A program made the position numbers and the translations under genes. The notes under the pieces were generated by a model. The model saw only the letters and a list, made by a program, of their open reading frames with translations, was not told where the DNA came from and did no database searches. A stretch of 64,000 nucleotides of DNA from Pseudomonas sp. MYb60 (GTDB lineage Bacteria > Pseudomonadota > Gammaproteobacteria > Pseudomonadales > Pseudomonadaceae): assembly GCF_002979555.1 (NCBI RefSeq), contig NZ_PCOZ01000007.1, forward strand, positions 140,539 to 204,538, given 5' to 3'. Below, piece after piece: positions 52,464 through 61,388 of the stretch. Every line of letters begins with the position of its first letter. Positions within the stretch are counted from its first letter, which is position 1.

Positions 52464-52946
52464 TCAGCAAACCTCGTGATTCATGGGTGAAACACAGGTT
52501 TGCCAAGCTTGAGTGAAATCTCGCAGCCTTCCATGAGGATGAAAAATTTCTTTCCAGATACGTGCCATGGCTAAAACATCGCCTGGCGCGGGCAGTACGC
52601 GACGCTGCTGTTCCACCAAAAGCCAGGCAATGGCCGTGGCATAACGCAGGTTGACGGTGAGTTCGAGCTGAGGGGCGGTGAGGAATGCGTGTTGGCTTGC
52701 CAGCCCGCGTACCAGGCTGGCACGTTCGGGGTCCAGCGCCAGGTAGTTGTCCCAGAGTGCGCGGTGGCGAGGTTCGGTGATGCTGTACAGGCCGTGCCCG
52801 CGCCGGTCGTGCAAGGCCGAGCCCAGTTCGGACTGGCTCGCTGCGATCCCGAGCAAAAGGGCCTCGGCAGTCGGGTTATGGCAGCCCAGGTACTTCAGCG
52901 TCGGCTGGATGACATAACGACACAATTCGCTGGCAGCGATTCCCAT
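52464..52946 (-). CDS. degenerate lysozyme-like (phage transglycosylase-like) protein
   Basis: The 160-residue protein contains ALLLGIAASQSELGSALHD, then a GLYSITEPRHRALWDNYLA segment and a helical end. This resembles the phage lytic-transglycosylase-like family with LLLGTAAQES...GIFQMEPATHDDIW. In that alignment the usual catalytic Glu is Gln (SQSELG), so activity is doubtful. No other phage gene is nearby. The family call is from pattern only. Confidence 0.5.
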   Translation of the reverse strand: MGIAASELCRYVIQPTLKYLGCHNPTAEALLLGIAASQSELGSALHDRRGHGLYSITEPRHRALWDNYLALDPERASLVRGLASQHAFLTAPQLELTVNLRYATAIAWLLVEQQRRVLPAPGDVLAMARIWKEIFHPHGRLRDFTQAWQTCVSPMNHEVC

Positions 52947-53172
52947 ACAGGCCTCAATCCGTGGAAGTGGTCGACGAGACCTGAGAAGGGGGCTTTGGCA
53001 GCAGTGAATCGGATCTCAGGCTCGCCGAAAGCGGATCACGCCGCTTGAGTTGAAGTGTAGTGTCATATTTGTGATGTAAAGGACTGTTTTTAAAACATCT
53101 TCGTCATTTAGTTATAACGTTTATATCTATTTGAACTTAGTGCAAAAACTCAATGCTGAAATTCCAGGCAAT

Positions 53173-53203
53173 AAAAAACCCTGTGTTTTAAACAGGGTTT
53201 TTT
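53173..53203. terminator. bidirectional intrinsic terminator
   Basis: AAAAAACCCTGT (53173-53184) pairs with ACAGGGTTTTTT (53192-53203) around seven bases. It ends the 74-aa gene on the minus strand. The region 52947-53172 before it is A+T-rich; it carries the presumed promoter of the lysozyme-like gene and no ORF. Confidence 0.85.
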
Positions 53204-53225
53204 GTGTTTCAGCCACGCGGGTCGA

Positions 53226-53450
53226 TCAGGCGGTGAGCGCCTGACGGGTACGCTCGATCACGGCCTGCAGCGGTTCTGCGCTGGAGTATTGATCGGGGTA
53301 CAGGCGTTCGCTGTGACGAGCGATGCCGTGTTCGTTGACCAGGGTGAAGCTGAAGCAGCCTTTGCGAGCGGCCATGATCAGGCAATTCATTGGAGCAAAA
53401 GCGTTGGTGAGGGTGCGAATGGCATCCTGAGTATGGATTTGAGCGTTCAT
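53226..53450 (-). CDS. 74-aa Pseudomonas-type small protein (DUF1652/DUF3509-like)
   Basis: The ORF starts at 53450 after AGGA and has the segment NAFAPMNCLIMAARKGCFSFTLVNEHG and a helical C-terminus ending TRQALTA. The I..AF.P..C start resembles the DUF1652 family, and the middle resembles DUF3509, both small Pseudomonas proteins of unknown role. The assignment is weak. Confidence 0.65.
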   Translation of the reverse strand: MNAQIHTQDAIRTLTNAFAPMNCLIMAARKGCFSFTLVNEHGIARHSERLYPDQYSSAEPLQAVIERTRQALTA

Positions 53451-53894
53451 ATTATTGGTGTTCCTACAAATGACACGGGTTAAGAACCGTGCAACGTTAA
53501 AACGTTCCAGTAACGTTGATCACCATTGATCAAACGAAGAACCCGACTGGAACAAAGCAGCCAGTTTGAAGCGCTAATAAGTTAGGCGCGCTTGGGCTGG
53601 CAGGTAGGTACTTAGGAGGGCAGGCATCACAACAGGGGCAAAGGTTCTAGGCCCGGGGTGAAGATCCTGATCAATTTGCAGGCTGGTTCGGTCAGAGTAT
53701 TTGAACTTCGCGACACCCTTTGCTTGATCAAAGGCTGTGTCGTCGCAAGCGATACCTGGAAACCATCGAGGTGGTCGATCCCATGTTGTTCAGGGGAGTT
53801 GTTCGACCAGAATTGACTTTCAGCTTGGTACTAACGCCGCGGATAGTAACGGATTGAAACGGCGAATGGAAGTGTGCTAGCCAAAAAACTTTGC
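53451..53894. other. 444-base intergenic region with three AACGTT repeats
   Basis: AACGTT palindromes occur at 53493, 53501 and 53512, followed by two TGATCA palindromes (53517 and 53527), all 45-80 bases upstream of the 74-aa gene. The rest shows no ORF with ribosome site, terminator or repeat. Confidence 0.5.
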
Positions 53895-54200
53895 TCAGCC
53901 GCCCAGCAGGTACCGGTAGACCAACACCGTGGCGGCCGCTGCCAGTGAGCAGCCCAACCCGTAGGCTGCCAGCGTCAGTCGAAGCGACTGGCCAGTCTCG
54001 ACCACCTTCATCACATCGCCCATGTCGTTGATCCGGCCTTCGCCCAGCTCGATGCTGAGGCTCACGGCCGTAAAGGCAGCCGACAGCAGGATGGCAATCG
54101 CAAACAACGCACCGTCCGGGGAGGGCAGTGCCGCATTGATCCCCAGGGAAATCGCACAAATAACCAGTAACAACACGGCGAACAACAGAATTCCTTTCAT
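53895..54200 (-). CDS. 101-aa membrane protein, unrecognised
   Basis: The frame from the ATG at 54200 encodes three hydrophobic segments (KGILLFAVLLLVICAISLGI, LFAIAILLSAAFTAVSL and LAAYGLGCSLAAAATVLVY), with a charged loop GEGRINDMGDVMK between the second and third. Longer frames upstream are not hydrophobic and have no ribosome site. Family unknown; it is a plausible small inner-membrane protein. Confidence 0.6.
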   Translation of the reverse strand: MKGILLFAVLLLVICAISLGINAALPSPDGALFAIAILLSAAFTAVSLSIELGEGRINDMGDVMKVVETGQSLRLTLAAYGLGCSLAAAATVLVYRYLLGG

Positions 54201-54658
54201 CGACCCACTCACCGTTACGCTCCAGGTCGGAGAGTGTGGCGAGCCAGAGGGGATTTGAAAAGTCCCCTTGCCCAGCCTCCCGGTAACATTTTTGTAGCGT
54301 ATCGCTTCCAAAAACGCCGGGTATATAACCATCGAGGGGGTACTTGTGCACATTCGTTGCGCACGGTGTAACCCGTGCATCACAGGCGTGTGCGGGCCGC
54401 CATTAGCCTGTAATGGAAATTTAAGTCAATGAAAAATCTGGCTTTTTTTTATTGGTGAAAAAATCGTCAGTTTGACTGCGGCCCCCATTCCATGGGGCTT
54501 TGCGCGTGATAAAGGGGGGTTGTCCACTGAGTTATCCACAGCTTCTGTGGATTGTCCCGAGCGCTTGCTCTAGATCGGGCATGAAGCGTTTTTTCAGCTT
54601 TACGTAGACGAAAAAAAGAGTAGAGTGGCGCGCCTTCCGATCTGTCCCACAGTGCTTT
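54201..54658. other. 458-base intergenic region with A+T-rich stretch and DnaA boxes
   Basis: An A+T-rich stretch (about 54415-54475) is followed by a DnaA-box cluster (separate entry) and then by an A-rich segment, AAAAAAAGAG (54611-54620), before the Sel1-like gene. No ORF with a ribosome site was seen. Confidence 0.5.
54520..54554. promoter_or_regulatory. cluster of three DnaA-box-like motifs
   Basis: TTATCCACA (54532-54540) is a perfect DnaA box. TTGTCCACT (54520-54528) on the same strand and TGTGGATTG (54546-54554) on the other are each 7 of 9 matches. Boxes this close together can bind DnaA cooperatively. They lie about 105 bases upstream of the Sel1-like gene. Confidence 0.6.
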
Positions 54659-54982
54659 ATGAAGTTTCGCTCAGTATCACCTTCTGTTACCGACGCCCCT
54701 CAGACTGTTACCGCACCCAAGCGCTTCTCCTTGAAGGTTGCCATGTGGCTGCTTGACAGCCCGCGCCTGGGCCACAGCACCAACGTCAAGCACTTTGCAG
54801 GTCGTTTGCTCAAGCAGCCGGCGCGTGAAGGCGTGGTCGCCGCCCAAAGTCGCCTGGGCGAACTGATGTGCCGTGAATGCGGCAACGCTCGCGACCGCCG
54901 TATCGGCCACGACCTGCTGCGCCTGGCCGCCCGTGCCGGTGACCGCCGCGCCCAACGCGAACTGGGCCAGGTCGAAGACTGA
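54659..54982 (+). CDS. 107-aa basic protein with a Sel1-like repeat
   Basis: The protein has a basic N-terminal region and, from about residue 60, the pattern VVAAQSRLGELMCRECGNARDRRIGHDLLRLAARAGDRRAQRELGQ, resembling one Sel1-type helical repeat. Two cysteines (MCREC) are close together. No signal peptide. It is followed by rmuC after 47 bases. Function unknown; Sel1 repeats usually mediate protein contacts. Confidence 0.7.
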   Translation: MKFRSVSPSVTDAPQTVTAPKRFSLKVAMWLLDSPRLGHSTNVKHFAGRLLKQPAREGVVAAQSRLGELMCRECGNARDRRIGHDLLRLAARAGDRRAQRELGQVED

Positions 54983-55029
54983 GGCTGTCGCGCAGCCCTG
55001 TGCTCCGTTAACCTTGTTCTTTTTCGGTA

Positions 55030-56523
55030 ATGGCAGATATGGCTATGGTGTTTGACTGGACCAGTATCGCCCTGGGCCTCGCGGGTGCGGCAGTTCCGTT
55101 ACTGGCGGTGTGCTGGCAGATTCAGCGGCGCTTGAACGCACGGTCGACGGGCTGGGAACTGCTGGAAGAGCGCCTGGCCACTGCCCAGCTCGCCCAGGAA
55201 GGCCTCGCCGCCCAGTTGGACGCCAGCCGCGACGAGATCAGCGATCTCAGCCACGCCAATGCCGCCAAGCAAGCCGACCTCGCCGCCGTGCGCCGCGAAG
55301 TCGAACTGCTGCAGGTCGATCGCGACAACGCGCGCGACGCCGCCCACGCCTGGAACCTCGATCGCAGCGCCAAGGAGACTGAATTGCGCCGCCTCGACGC
55401 GCTCTCGGCGTCCCTGCGCGCCGAACTGCGCGAGCAACAGGACAGCCATCAACAGCGCCTCGCTGACCTGCAAGGCTCACGGGATGAGCTGCGGGCGCAG
55501 TTCGCCGAGCTGGCCGGCAAGATCTTCGATGAGCGCGAGCAGCGCTTCGCCGAAACCAGCCAGGAGCGCTTGGGGCAATTGCTCGATCCGTTGAAGGAGC
55601 GCATCCAGTCCTTCGAAAAGCGCGTGGAAGAAAGCTATCAGAACGAAGCGCGTGAGCGCTTTTCCCTGGCCAAGGAGTTGGAGCGCCTGCAGCAACTCAA
55701 CCTGCGTCTGTCAGATGAAGCCACCAACCTGACCCGCGCGCTCAAGGGCCAGAAAACCCAGGGTAACTGGGGTGAGTTGATCCTCGAGCGTGTGCTGGAG
55801 CACGCAGGCCTGGAGAAGGGCCGCGAGTATCAGACCCAGGTCAGTCTCAAGGGGCCGGATGGCGAGCGTTTCCAGCCGGACGTGCTGATCATGTTGCCCG
55901 GCGATAAACAGGTGGTGGTGGACTCCAAGGTCAGCCTCACCGCCTATCAACAGTTTGTCGCCGCGGAAGACGAGGTGATTGGCCAGGCCGCGCTGAAGCA
56001 GCACGTGCTGTCGCTGCGCAATCACGTCAAAGGCCTGGCCAGCAAGGACTATAAACGTCTGGAGGGCCTGCACAGCCTGGATTTCGTCTTGCTGTTCGTG
56101 CCCATCGAAGCGGCGTTTTCGGCAGCGTTGCAGGCCGAGCCGAACCTGTTCCAGGAAGCCTTCGATCGCCATATCGTCATCGTCAGCCCGACCACCTTAC
56201 TCGCCACGTTGCGGGTGATCGACAGCCTCTGGAAGCAGGAGCGTCAGAGCCAGAACGCCCGTGAAATCGCCGAGCGAGCGGGCTGGCTGTACGACAAGTT
56301 CGTGTTGTTCATCCAGGACCTGGATGAAGTGGGTAACCGTTTGCAGCAGTTGGATAAGGCTTACAGCGCGGCGCGGAACAAGCTGACAGATGGACGCGGA
56401 AATCTGGTCAGCCGCACCGAACAGTTGAGGTTGCTGGGCGCGCGTGCGAGCAAAAGCCTCCCTGCCGATTTGCTGGAGCGCGCCATGACTGATGCGGATG
56501 GCGTCGCCCATCTTCCTGAATAA
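55030..56523 (+). CDS. rmuC: DNA recombination protein RmuC
   Basis: The 497-residue protein has an N-terminal membrane segment (IALGLAGAAVPLLAVCW), a long coiled coil (about 35-190) and the RmuC nuclease-like domain with TQGNWGELILERVLEHAGL, QPDVLIMLPGDKQVVVDSKVSL and HIVIVSPTTLLATLRVI. RmuC limits inversions at short repeats in E. coli. ATG codons at 55030 and slightly downstream are both possible starts. Confidence 0.93.
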   Translation: MADMAMVFDWTSIALGLAGAAVPLLAVCWQIQRRLNARSTGWELLEERLATAQLAQEGLAAQLDASRDEISDLSHANAAKQADLAAVRREVELLQVDRDNARDAAHAWNLDRSAKETELRRLDALSASLRAELREQQDSHQQRLADLQGSRDELRAQFAELAGKIFDEREQRFAETSQERLGQLLDPLKERIQSFEKRVEESYQNEARERFSLAKELERLQQLNLRLSDEATNLTRALKGQKTQGNWGELILERVLEHAGLEKGREYQTQVSLKGPDGERFQPDVLIMLPGDKQVVVDSKVSLTAYQQFVAAEDEVIGQAALKQHVLSLRNHVKGLASKDYKRLEGLHSLDFVLLFVPIEAAFSAALQAEPNLFQEAFDRHIVIVSPTTLLATLRVIDSLWKQERQSQNAREIAERAGWLYDKFVLFIQDLDEVGNRLQQLDKAYSAARNKLTDGRGNLVSRTEQLRLLGARASKSLPADLLERAMTDADGVAHLPE

Positions 56524-56544
56524 GCCCGCAGCAAAAATGCCGGG

Positions 56545-59500
56545 TCAAAGAGGCAGGTGGCGACTCAGCAACGCCCGCAACGCCGCTGGCTTGACCGGCT
56601 TTGCCAGGTAATCCAACCCCGCCGCATGCACCTCGGCCACCATCTCCGGGCGGCCGTCGGCGCTGATCACCACCCCGGGAATCGGCTCGGCCAATTGCGC
56701 CCGCAGCCAACCCATCAACTCGGTGCCGGTTTCGCCATGGTCCAGGTGGTAGTCCACCAGTGCCAATTGCGGGCGCACGCCCTCGGCCAGCAACGCGGCG
56801 CATTGCGCCTGGTCGGTGGCAGTCCACACTTCGCAGCCCCAGCGACTCAACAGGCTGCGCATGCCAATGAGGATGCTCTCTTCGTTATCCACGCACAGCA
56901 CCTGCGCGCCGCTCAGCGGCAAGCCGTTGTCCTGCGTGGGCTTGGGCTGCGCGATGGCTTGGTTGCGTGCCAGCGGCACGCTGACGCTGAACACACTGCC
57001 CTTGCCCGGCCACGAGCGCACGCGCAGGCGATGGCCCAACACCCGGCACAGGCCGTCGGCAATCGCCAAACCCAGTCCCAGGCCTTTTTCGGCGCGGGTC
57101 TGGTGGCTGTCCAGGCGTTTGAATTCTTCGAAGATCACCTTCTGTTTATCGGGCGGTATGCCGGGGCCACGGTCCCACACTTCCAGGCAGAGTTCGCCCT
57201 TGCGCCGGCGTACGCCAAGCAACACGGGCCCGTCGGCATAACGGAACGCGTTAGTCAGGAAATTCTGCAGAATCCGCCGTAGCAACTTGATGTCACTGTC
57301 GACGCGCAGGCGACTGCCGCGCAGGCGGAAGCCCAGGCCTTGTTCCTGGGCCAGGGCCTTGAACTCTGCGCCCAGGGTGTCGAATAGCTCATTGAGTACA
57401 AACGGCTGGCGCTGCGGATTGATCTTGCCGTTTTCCAGGCGCGAGATGTCGAGCAAGTCGCTGATCAGGTCCTCGGCCGAGCGCAGCGAACTGTCCAGGT
57501 GTTGCACCAGTTGCCGGGCCTCAGTGGACAGGCCATCGTTCTGATGCGAGAGGGCGGCGGAGAATAGCCGCGCGGCGTTCAGTGGTTGCATCAGGTCATG
57601 GCTGACGGCTGCCAGGAAGCGCGTCTTCGACTGGCTGGCCGATTCGGCAACGCCCTTGGCTTCGGTCAGCGCGACGTTGAGTTGGGACAGCTCATGGGTG
57701 CGCTCGGTGACCCGCTGCTCCAGCCCTTCATTGGCCTCGGTCAGGGCCTGCTCGGCTTCGCGGAACGCGGTGATGTCGGTGAAACTCATGACAAAACCAC
57801 CGCCGGGCATCGGGTTGCCGATCAGCTCGATCACACGACCGTTGGGGAACAGCCGTTCGGACGTATGCGCGCGGCCCTGGCGCATCCAGTGCAGGCGTCG
57901 CGCCACGTGCACCTCGGCCTCGCCCGGGCCGCACAGGCCGCGCTCGGCGTTGTAGCGAATGATGTCGGCAATCGGCCGGCCCACGCTGATCAAGCCGTCG
58001 GGGTAGTTGAACAGCTCCAGGTAGCGGCGGTTCCAGGCCACCAGCCTGAGCGACTGGTCCACCACACTGATGCCCTGAGTGATGTTCTCGATCGCGCCTT
58101 GCAGCAGCGCGCGGTTGAATTGCAGGACTTCAGACGCTTCGTCGGCGATGCGTACTACATCCTCCAGCTGCATTTCCCGACCTTCAATTGCGGCTTTTAC
58201 TACAGCGCGCGTTGACGATGCGCCGAGTACACCGGCCAGCAGGCGTTCGGTGTGGGCGATCCAGTCATTGTCGGCATTCTGGTTGGGGTTGAAGCCTTTG
58301 CCCTGGCGGTAGGCAAAGCGGATGAAGCTCTGCTGTGCGCGTTCCTCGCCGACGAAACGTGCCGCCAGGCTGAGCAGGTCGCTGATCTGTACCGACAGCA
58401 TCGAACGCGCACTGGCACGCTGGCTGATCTCCTGTCCGATGAAACGCCCGGCCTGCCAGTGTTCGGACACCCGTGTGCGCGACAGCATCGACACCCACAC
58501 AAACAGCGTGAAGTTACCGGCCAGGGAAAACACTGTGCCCAGGGTCAATGAAGTCACCGACAAGCCCAGCGGGTGTGAATGCATCCATGTCAGCCCTGGG
58601 AAAAGGTCGAGGGACCAACCCAAGCTTTTCGCCGTCACCGGTAGGACCAGGGTGTAGAACCACAGGAAGGTGCCCGCGGCCAACCCGGCGAACACGCCGC
58701 GCCGGTTGGCCTGCTTCCAATACAACGCACCGAGCATGGCCGGGGCCAGTTGAGTCACGGCGGCAAAGGCGATCTGGCCGATGGTGGCCAGGCTGGCCGT
58801 GGAGCCGAGCAAGCGATAGCTCACGTAAGCCAGCAGCAGGATGATCACAATGCTGACCCGGCGCACGGACAGCATCCAGTGGCGGAATACTTCGAACGGC
58901 CGCTCGGCGCTGGAGCGGCGCAACAGCCACGGCAGCAGCATGTCGTTGGATACCATGGTCGACAGGGCGATGCTTGCCACGATCACCATGCCGGTCGCCG
59001 CCGATGCGCCACCGATGAACGCCAGCACCGCCAGGGCCGGGTGCGCTTCCGCCAGGGGCAGGCTGATCACGTAGGAGTCCGGCAGCACTGAGCCTGGCAA
59101 CAACATCTTGCCGCCCAGGGCGATGGGGATCACGAACAGCGCGGCGAGAATCAGGTAGGCGGGGAACACCCATTTGGCCAGGCGCAGGTCCTGCGGGTCG
59201 ATATTCTCCACCACGGTCACATGGAACTGCCGGGGCAGGCAGATGATTGCCATCATCGCTACGCCGGTCTGCACCACCATGGAGGGCCAGTTGACGGTCT
59301 CTTTCCAGTATTCCTCCAGGCGTGGCGCGAGCATCGCCTGACTGAACAGGTCGCCGAAACCGTCGTACAGGCCGTAGGTTACAAACGCGCCGACGGCGAG
59401 AAACGCGAACAACTTGACCAGAGACTCGAACGCGATCGCCAGCACCATGCCGCGGTGGTGCTCGGTGGCGTCGAGGTTGCGCGTGCCGAACACAATGGTG

Positions 59501-60015
59501 AACAGCGCCAGCACCAGCGACACGATCAGCGCGGTGTCTTGGGCGCGGGTACCGGTGGTATCGGCGCCGGCGCCAATCAGCAGGTTTACCCCCAGTACGA
59601 TGCCTTTGAGTTGCAGGGCGATATAAGGCAGCACGCCCACCAGGCAGATCAGTGCAACCACCACGGCCAGGGATTGGGACTTGCCGTAGCGTGCAGCGAT
59701 GAAGTCAGCGATGGAGGTGATGTTTTCCTGCTTGCTGATCAGAATCATCTTCTGCAGCACCCAAGGTGCCAGCACCAGCAAGATCACGGGGCCCAGGTAG
59801 ATCGGTAAAAAAGCCCACAGTTGTTCAGCGGCCTGGCCTACAGCCCCGAAGAACGTCCAACTGGTGCAGTAGACGGCCAGCGACAGGCTGTACACCCAGG
59901 CACGCACGCGCGGAGGCAAGGGCGCGCGACGGCGATCACCGTAGAAAGCGATGGCAAACATAATGGCCATATAGGCCAGGGCAACGGCGGCGATCAGCCC
60001 GCTGGACAGCGTCAT
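56545..60015 (-). CDS. mxtR: SSS-transporter-fused hybrid sensor histidine kinase (MxtR/CrbS type)
   Basis: The 1156-residue protein has a 13-segment sodium:solute-symporter domain (about 1-510), a linker, a PAS domain (about 640-745), a coiled coil (EANEGLEQRVTERTHELSQ), a HisKA domain with phosphorylated His806 (AVSHDLMQPLN), HATPase (about 890-1010) and a C-terminal receiver with Asp1088 (LALVDYHLDHG). CbrA shares the SSS-kinase layout but lacks the receiver; length and receiver fit MxtR/CrbS, which controls acetate use. GGAG precedes the ATG at 60015. No response regulator lies alongside, so its partner is elsewhere. The symbol rests on architecture and recalled length. Confidence 0.83.
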   Translation of the reverse strand: MTLSSGLIAAVALAYMAIMFAIAFYGDRRRAPLPPRVRAWVYSLSLAVYCTSWTFFGAVGQAAEQLWAFLPIYLGPVILLVLAPWVLQKMILISKQENITSIADFIAARYGKSQSLAVVVALICLVGVLPYIALQLKGIVLGVNLLIGAGADTTGTRAQDTALIVSLVLALFTIVFGTRNLDATEHHRGMVLAIAFESLVKLFAFLAVGAFVTYGLYDGFGDLFSQAMLAPRLEEYWKETVNWPSMVVQTGVAMMAIICLPRQFHVTVVENIDPQDLRLAKWVFPAYLILAALFVIPIALGGKMLLPGSVLPDSYVISLPLAEAHPALAVLAFIGGASAATGMVIVASIALSTMVSNDMLLPWLLRRSSAERPFEVFRHWMLSVRRVSIVIILLLAYVSYRLLGSTASLATIGQIAFAAVTQLAPAMLGALYWKQANRRGVFAGLAAGTFLWFYTLVLPVTAKSLGWSLDLFPGLTWMHSHPLGLSVTSLTLGTVFSLAGNFTLFVWVSMLSRTRVSEHWQAGRFIGQEISQRASARSMLSVQISDLLSLAARFVGEERAQQSFIRFAYRQGKGFNPNQNADNDWIAHTERLLAGVLGASSTRAVVKAAIEGREMQLEDVVRIADEASEVLQFNRALLQGAIENITQGISVVDQSLRLVAWNRRYLELFNYPDGLISVGRPIADIIRYNAERGLCGPGEAEVHVARRLHWMRQGRAHTSERLFPNGRVIELIGNPMPGGGFVMSFTDITAFREAEQALTEANEGLEQRVTERTHELSQLNVALTEAKGVAESASQSKTRFLAAVSHDLMQPLNAARLFSAALSHQNDGLSTEARQLVQHLDSSLRSAEDLISDLLDISRLENGKINPQRQPFVLNELFDTLGAEFKALAQEQGLGFRLRGSRLRVDSDIKLLRRILQNFLTNAFRYADGPVLLGVRRRKGELCLEVWDRGPGIPPDKQKVIFEEFKRLDSHQTRAEKGLGLGLAIADGLCRVLGHRLRVRSWPGKGSVFSVSVPLARNQAIAQPKPTQDNGLPLSGAQVLCVDNEESILIGMRSLLSRWGCEVWTATDQAQCAALLAEGVRPQLALVDYHLDHGETGTELMGWLRAQLAEPIPGVVISADGRPEMVAEVHAAGLDYLAKPVKPAALRALLSRHLPL

Positions 60016-60131
60016 GGTAACTCCGAGCATAAGAACACCCGGGCATTCCAGGCCCGGTTGGACAGTCTCGCATGATGCATGGGGTTAGTCAGTGTCGACC
60101 AAGGTCGTGTGAGGGCGAATGTCGCAGGGGC

Positions 60132-60515
60132 CTAGCGCGGTGGCAGGGTTTTCTGGCGCAGGATATAGATTGTCACCAGCACGGCACTGGTCAGCATGAA
60201 ACCGCGTGCCCAGGGCAGGGGCACCAGGTAGCAGGAGAAGCCGATGCTCACCCACATCAGGCCGATGGCGTAGACCTTGCCCTTGAGGGGGATGCCGTTG
60301 CCCTCCAGATAGTCGCGTATCCACGGTCCCAGGCGCGGGTGCTCCACCAGCCAGTGGTAGAAACGCGGGGAACTGCGGGCGAAACAGGCGGCAGCGAGGA
60401 GCAGGAAGGGCGTGGTGGGCAGGACCGGCAGGAAAATCCCGATCACCCCTAGCGCTACGCTGAGCCAGCCGATGGCCAGCAGTGCGTAGCGCAGGAGCAG
60501 CGAGCGATTGCCCAT
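60132..60515 (-). CDS. YbaN/DUF454 family inner-membrane protein
   Basis: The 127-residue protein has three or four hydrophobic segments and the DUF454 features GVIGIFLPVLPTTPFLLLAAACFARSSPRFYHWL and HPRLGPWIRDY. The ATG at 60515 is preferred to GTG at 60524, but neither has a clear ribosome site. Function is unknown. It follows the YecA-type gene by 20 bases and may be co-transcribed. Confidence 0.86.
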   Translation of the reverse strand: MGNRSLLLRYALLAIGWLSVALGVIGIFLPVLPTTPFLLLAAACFARSSPRFYHWLVEHPRLGPWIRDYLEGNGIPLKGKVYAIGLMWVSIGFSCYLVPLPWARGFMLTSAVLVTIYILRQKTLPPR

Positions 60516-60535
60516 GGGTGTCACGGGCGACCGGC

Positions 60536-61123
60536 TCAGTGGTGACGAGGCTTGAGAATCGCCGGTTTTTCGTCAGGAGCGTTGCACAGCAGGTACAGGG
60601 CGGTCAGGGCTTCCGGGATCTGGACGATCATGTCGTCCATCAGGTTGGCGTCGGAAGCGATGTCGGCGAACTCCGGTTGGTCGTCGAACAGGCCCGAACC
60701 GACCATGATCGGCAGCAGCATTTCGCTGACTTCTTCCTCGGCGGTCTCGAACCAGGCCGCTTCACGCAGGAACACGCCTTCCATGAAGCCGATGCACCAG
60801 CCGCGCAGATCGGAGTCGTCCGGTTCTTCGCCCAGGTCCAGCTCGCATGGCAGCTCGAATTCCTCGTCGGAGGCCAGTTGGCGACCGATGTGGGCCTTGA
60901 GGGCCAGCAGGGTGGATTCGATCTCTTCGCGTTGGGCAGCGTCGGCGTAGTGCGGTTCTTCGGCGAACAGCGCGTCGATCCACTCACGGTCAGGAACCGG
61001 CTCGGAACAGATGGACAGGGCGGTCAGGTAGCCGTGGGCGGCCACGTAGTCCAGCGCCTCGTCATGCAGCTCATCGGCGTCGAGGAAGGCTTGCAGGCGG
61101 GTTAGTTGCTCAGCGAAGGACAT
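60536..61123 (-). CDS. UPF0149 (YecA/YgfB) family protein
   Basis: The 195-residue, strongly acidic, all-helical protein has the UPF0149 patterns DADELHDEALDYVAAHGYLTAL and GWCIGFMEGVFLREAAWFE. Family members YgfB and YecA have no settled enzyme function; YgfB in P. aeruginosa affects antibiotic tolerance. AAGG precedes the ATG. It is divergent from recQ. Confidence 0.88.
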   Translation of the reverse strand: MSFAEQLTRLQAFLDADELHDEALDYVAAHGYLTALSICSEPVPDREWIDALFAEEPHYADAAQREEIESTLLALKAHIGRQLASDEEFELPCELDLGEEPDDSDLRGWCIGFMEGVFLREAAWFETAEEEVSEMLLPIMVGSGLFDDQPEFADIASDANLMDDMIVQIPEALTALYLLCNAPDEKPAILKPRHH

Positions 61124-61250
61124 TGAAGGACTACCTTGGGAATAAACGATGCTGAATTCTAGGCTTTCTTGAGCGCCCAGGCCAGCCGCACTGCATTTTA
61201 GATCACGCTCGCTATTCGTCAGTGGCGCCCTTTGCCGGGTGTGCGTCGGG

Positions 61251-61256
61251 TATACT
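61251..61256 (+). promoter_or_regulatory. candidate -10 box of the recQ promoter
   Basis: TATACT at 61251-61256 is a good -10 hexamer, 132 bases before the recQ start. No convincing -35 lies at 16-18 bases; GTGCG just before it might act as an extended element. Confidence 0.35.
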
Positions 61257-61388
61257 GCCGCGTTTTGTGATGCCCCTGCAGGCCAAGCGCCAACCCGCGA
61301 AAACTTCGCTTACGGATTATTTTGCGTGAGCCCGCGTTTTTTCGGCCAGCCTGTACAGAGGGATTTCGGCGATATTTTGGAGTTTTAC

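Noticed and set aside
52464..52946. Prophage remnant
   Set aside because: A single lysozyme-like gene without integrase, capsid or tail genes or att repeats is not enough.
53728..54351. 207-residue minus-strand frame
   Set aside because: No ribosome site, mixed composition, and it overlaps the better-supported 101-aa membrane protein in another frame.
54415..54560. Chromosomal replication origin
   Set aside because: DnaA boxes and A+T-rich DNA are present, but dnaA, dnaN, gyrB and rpmH are absent and the boxes are too few for oriC.
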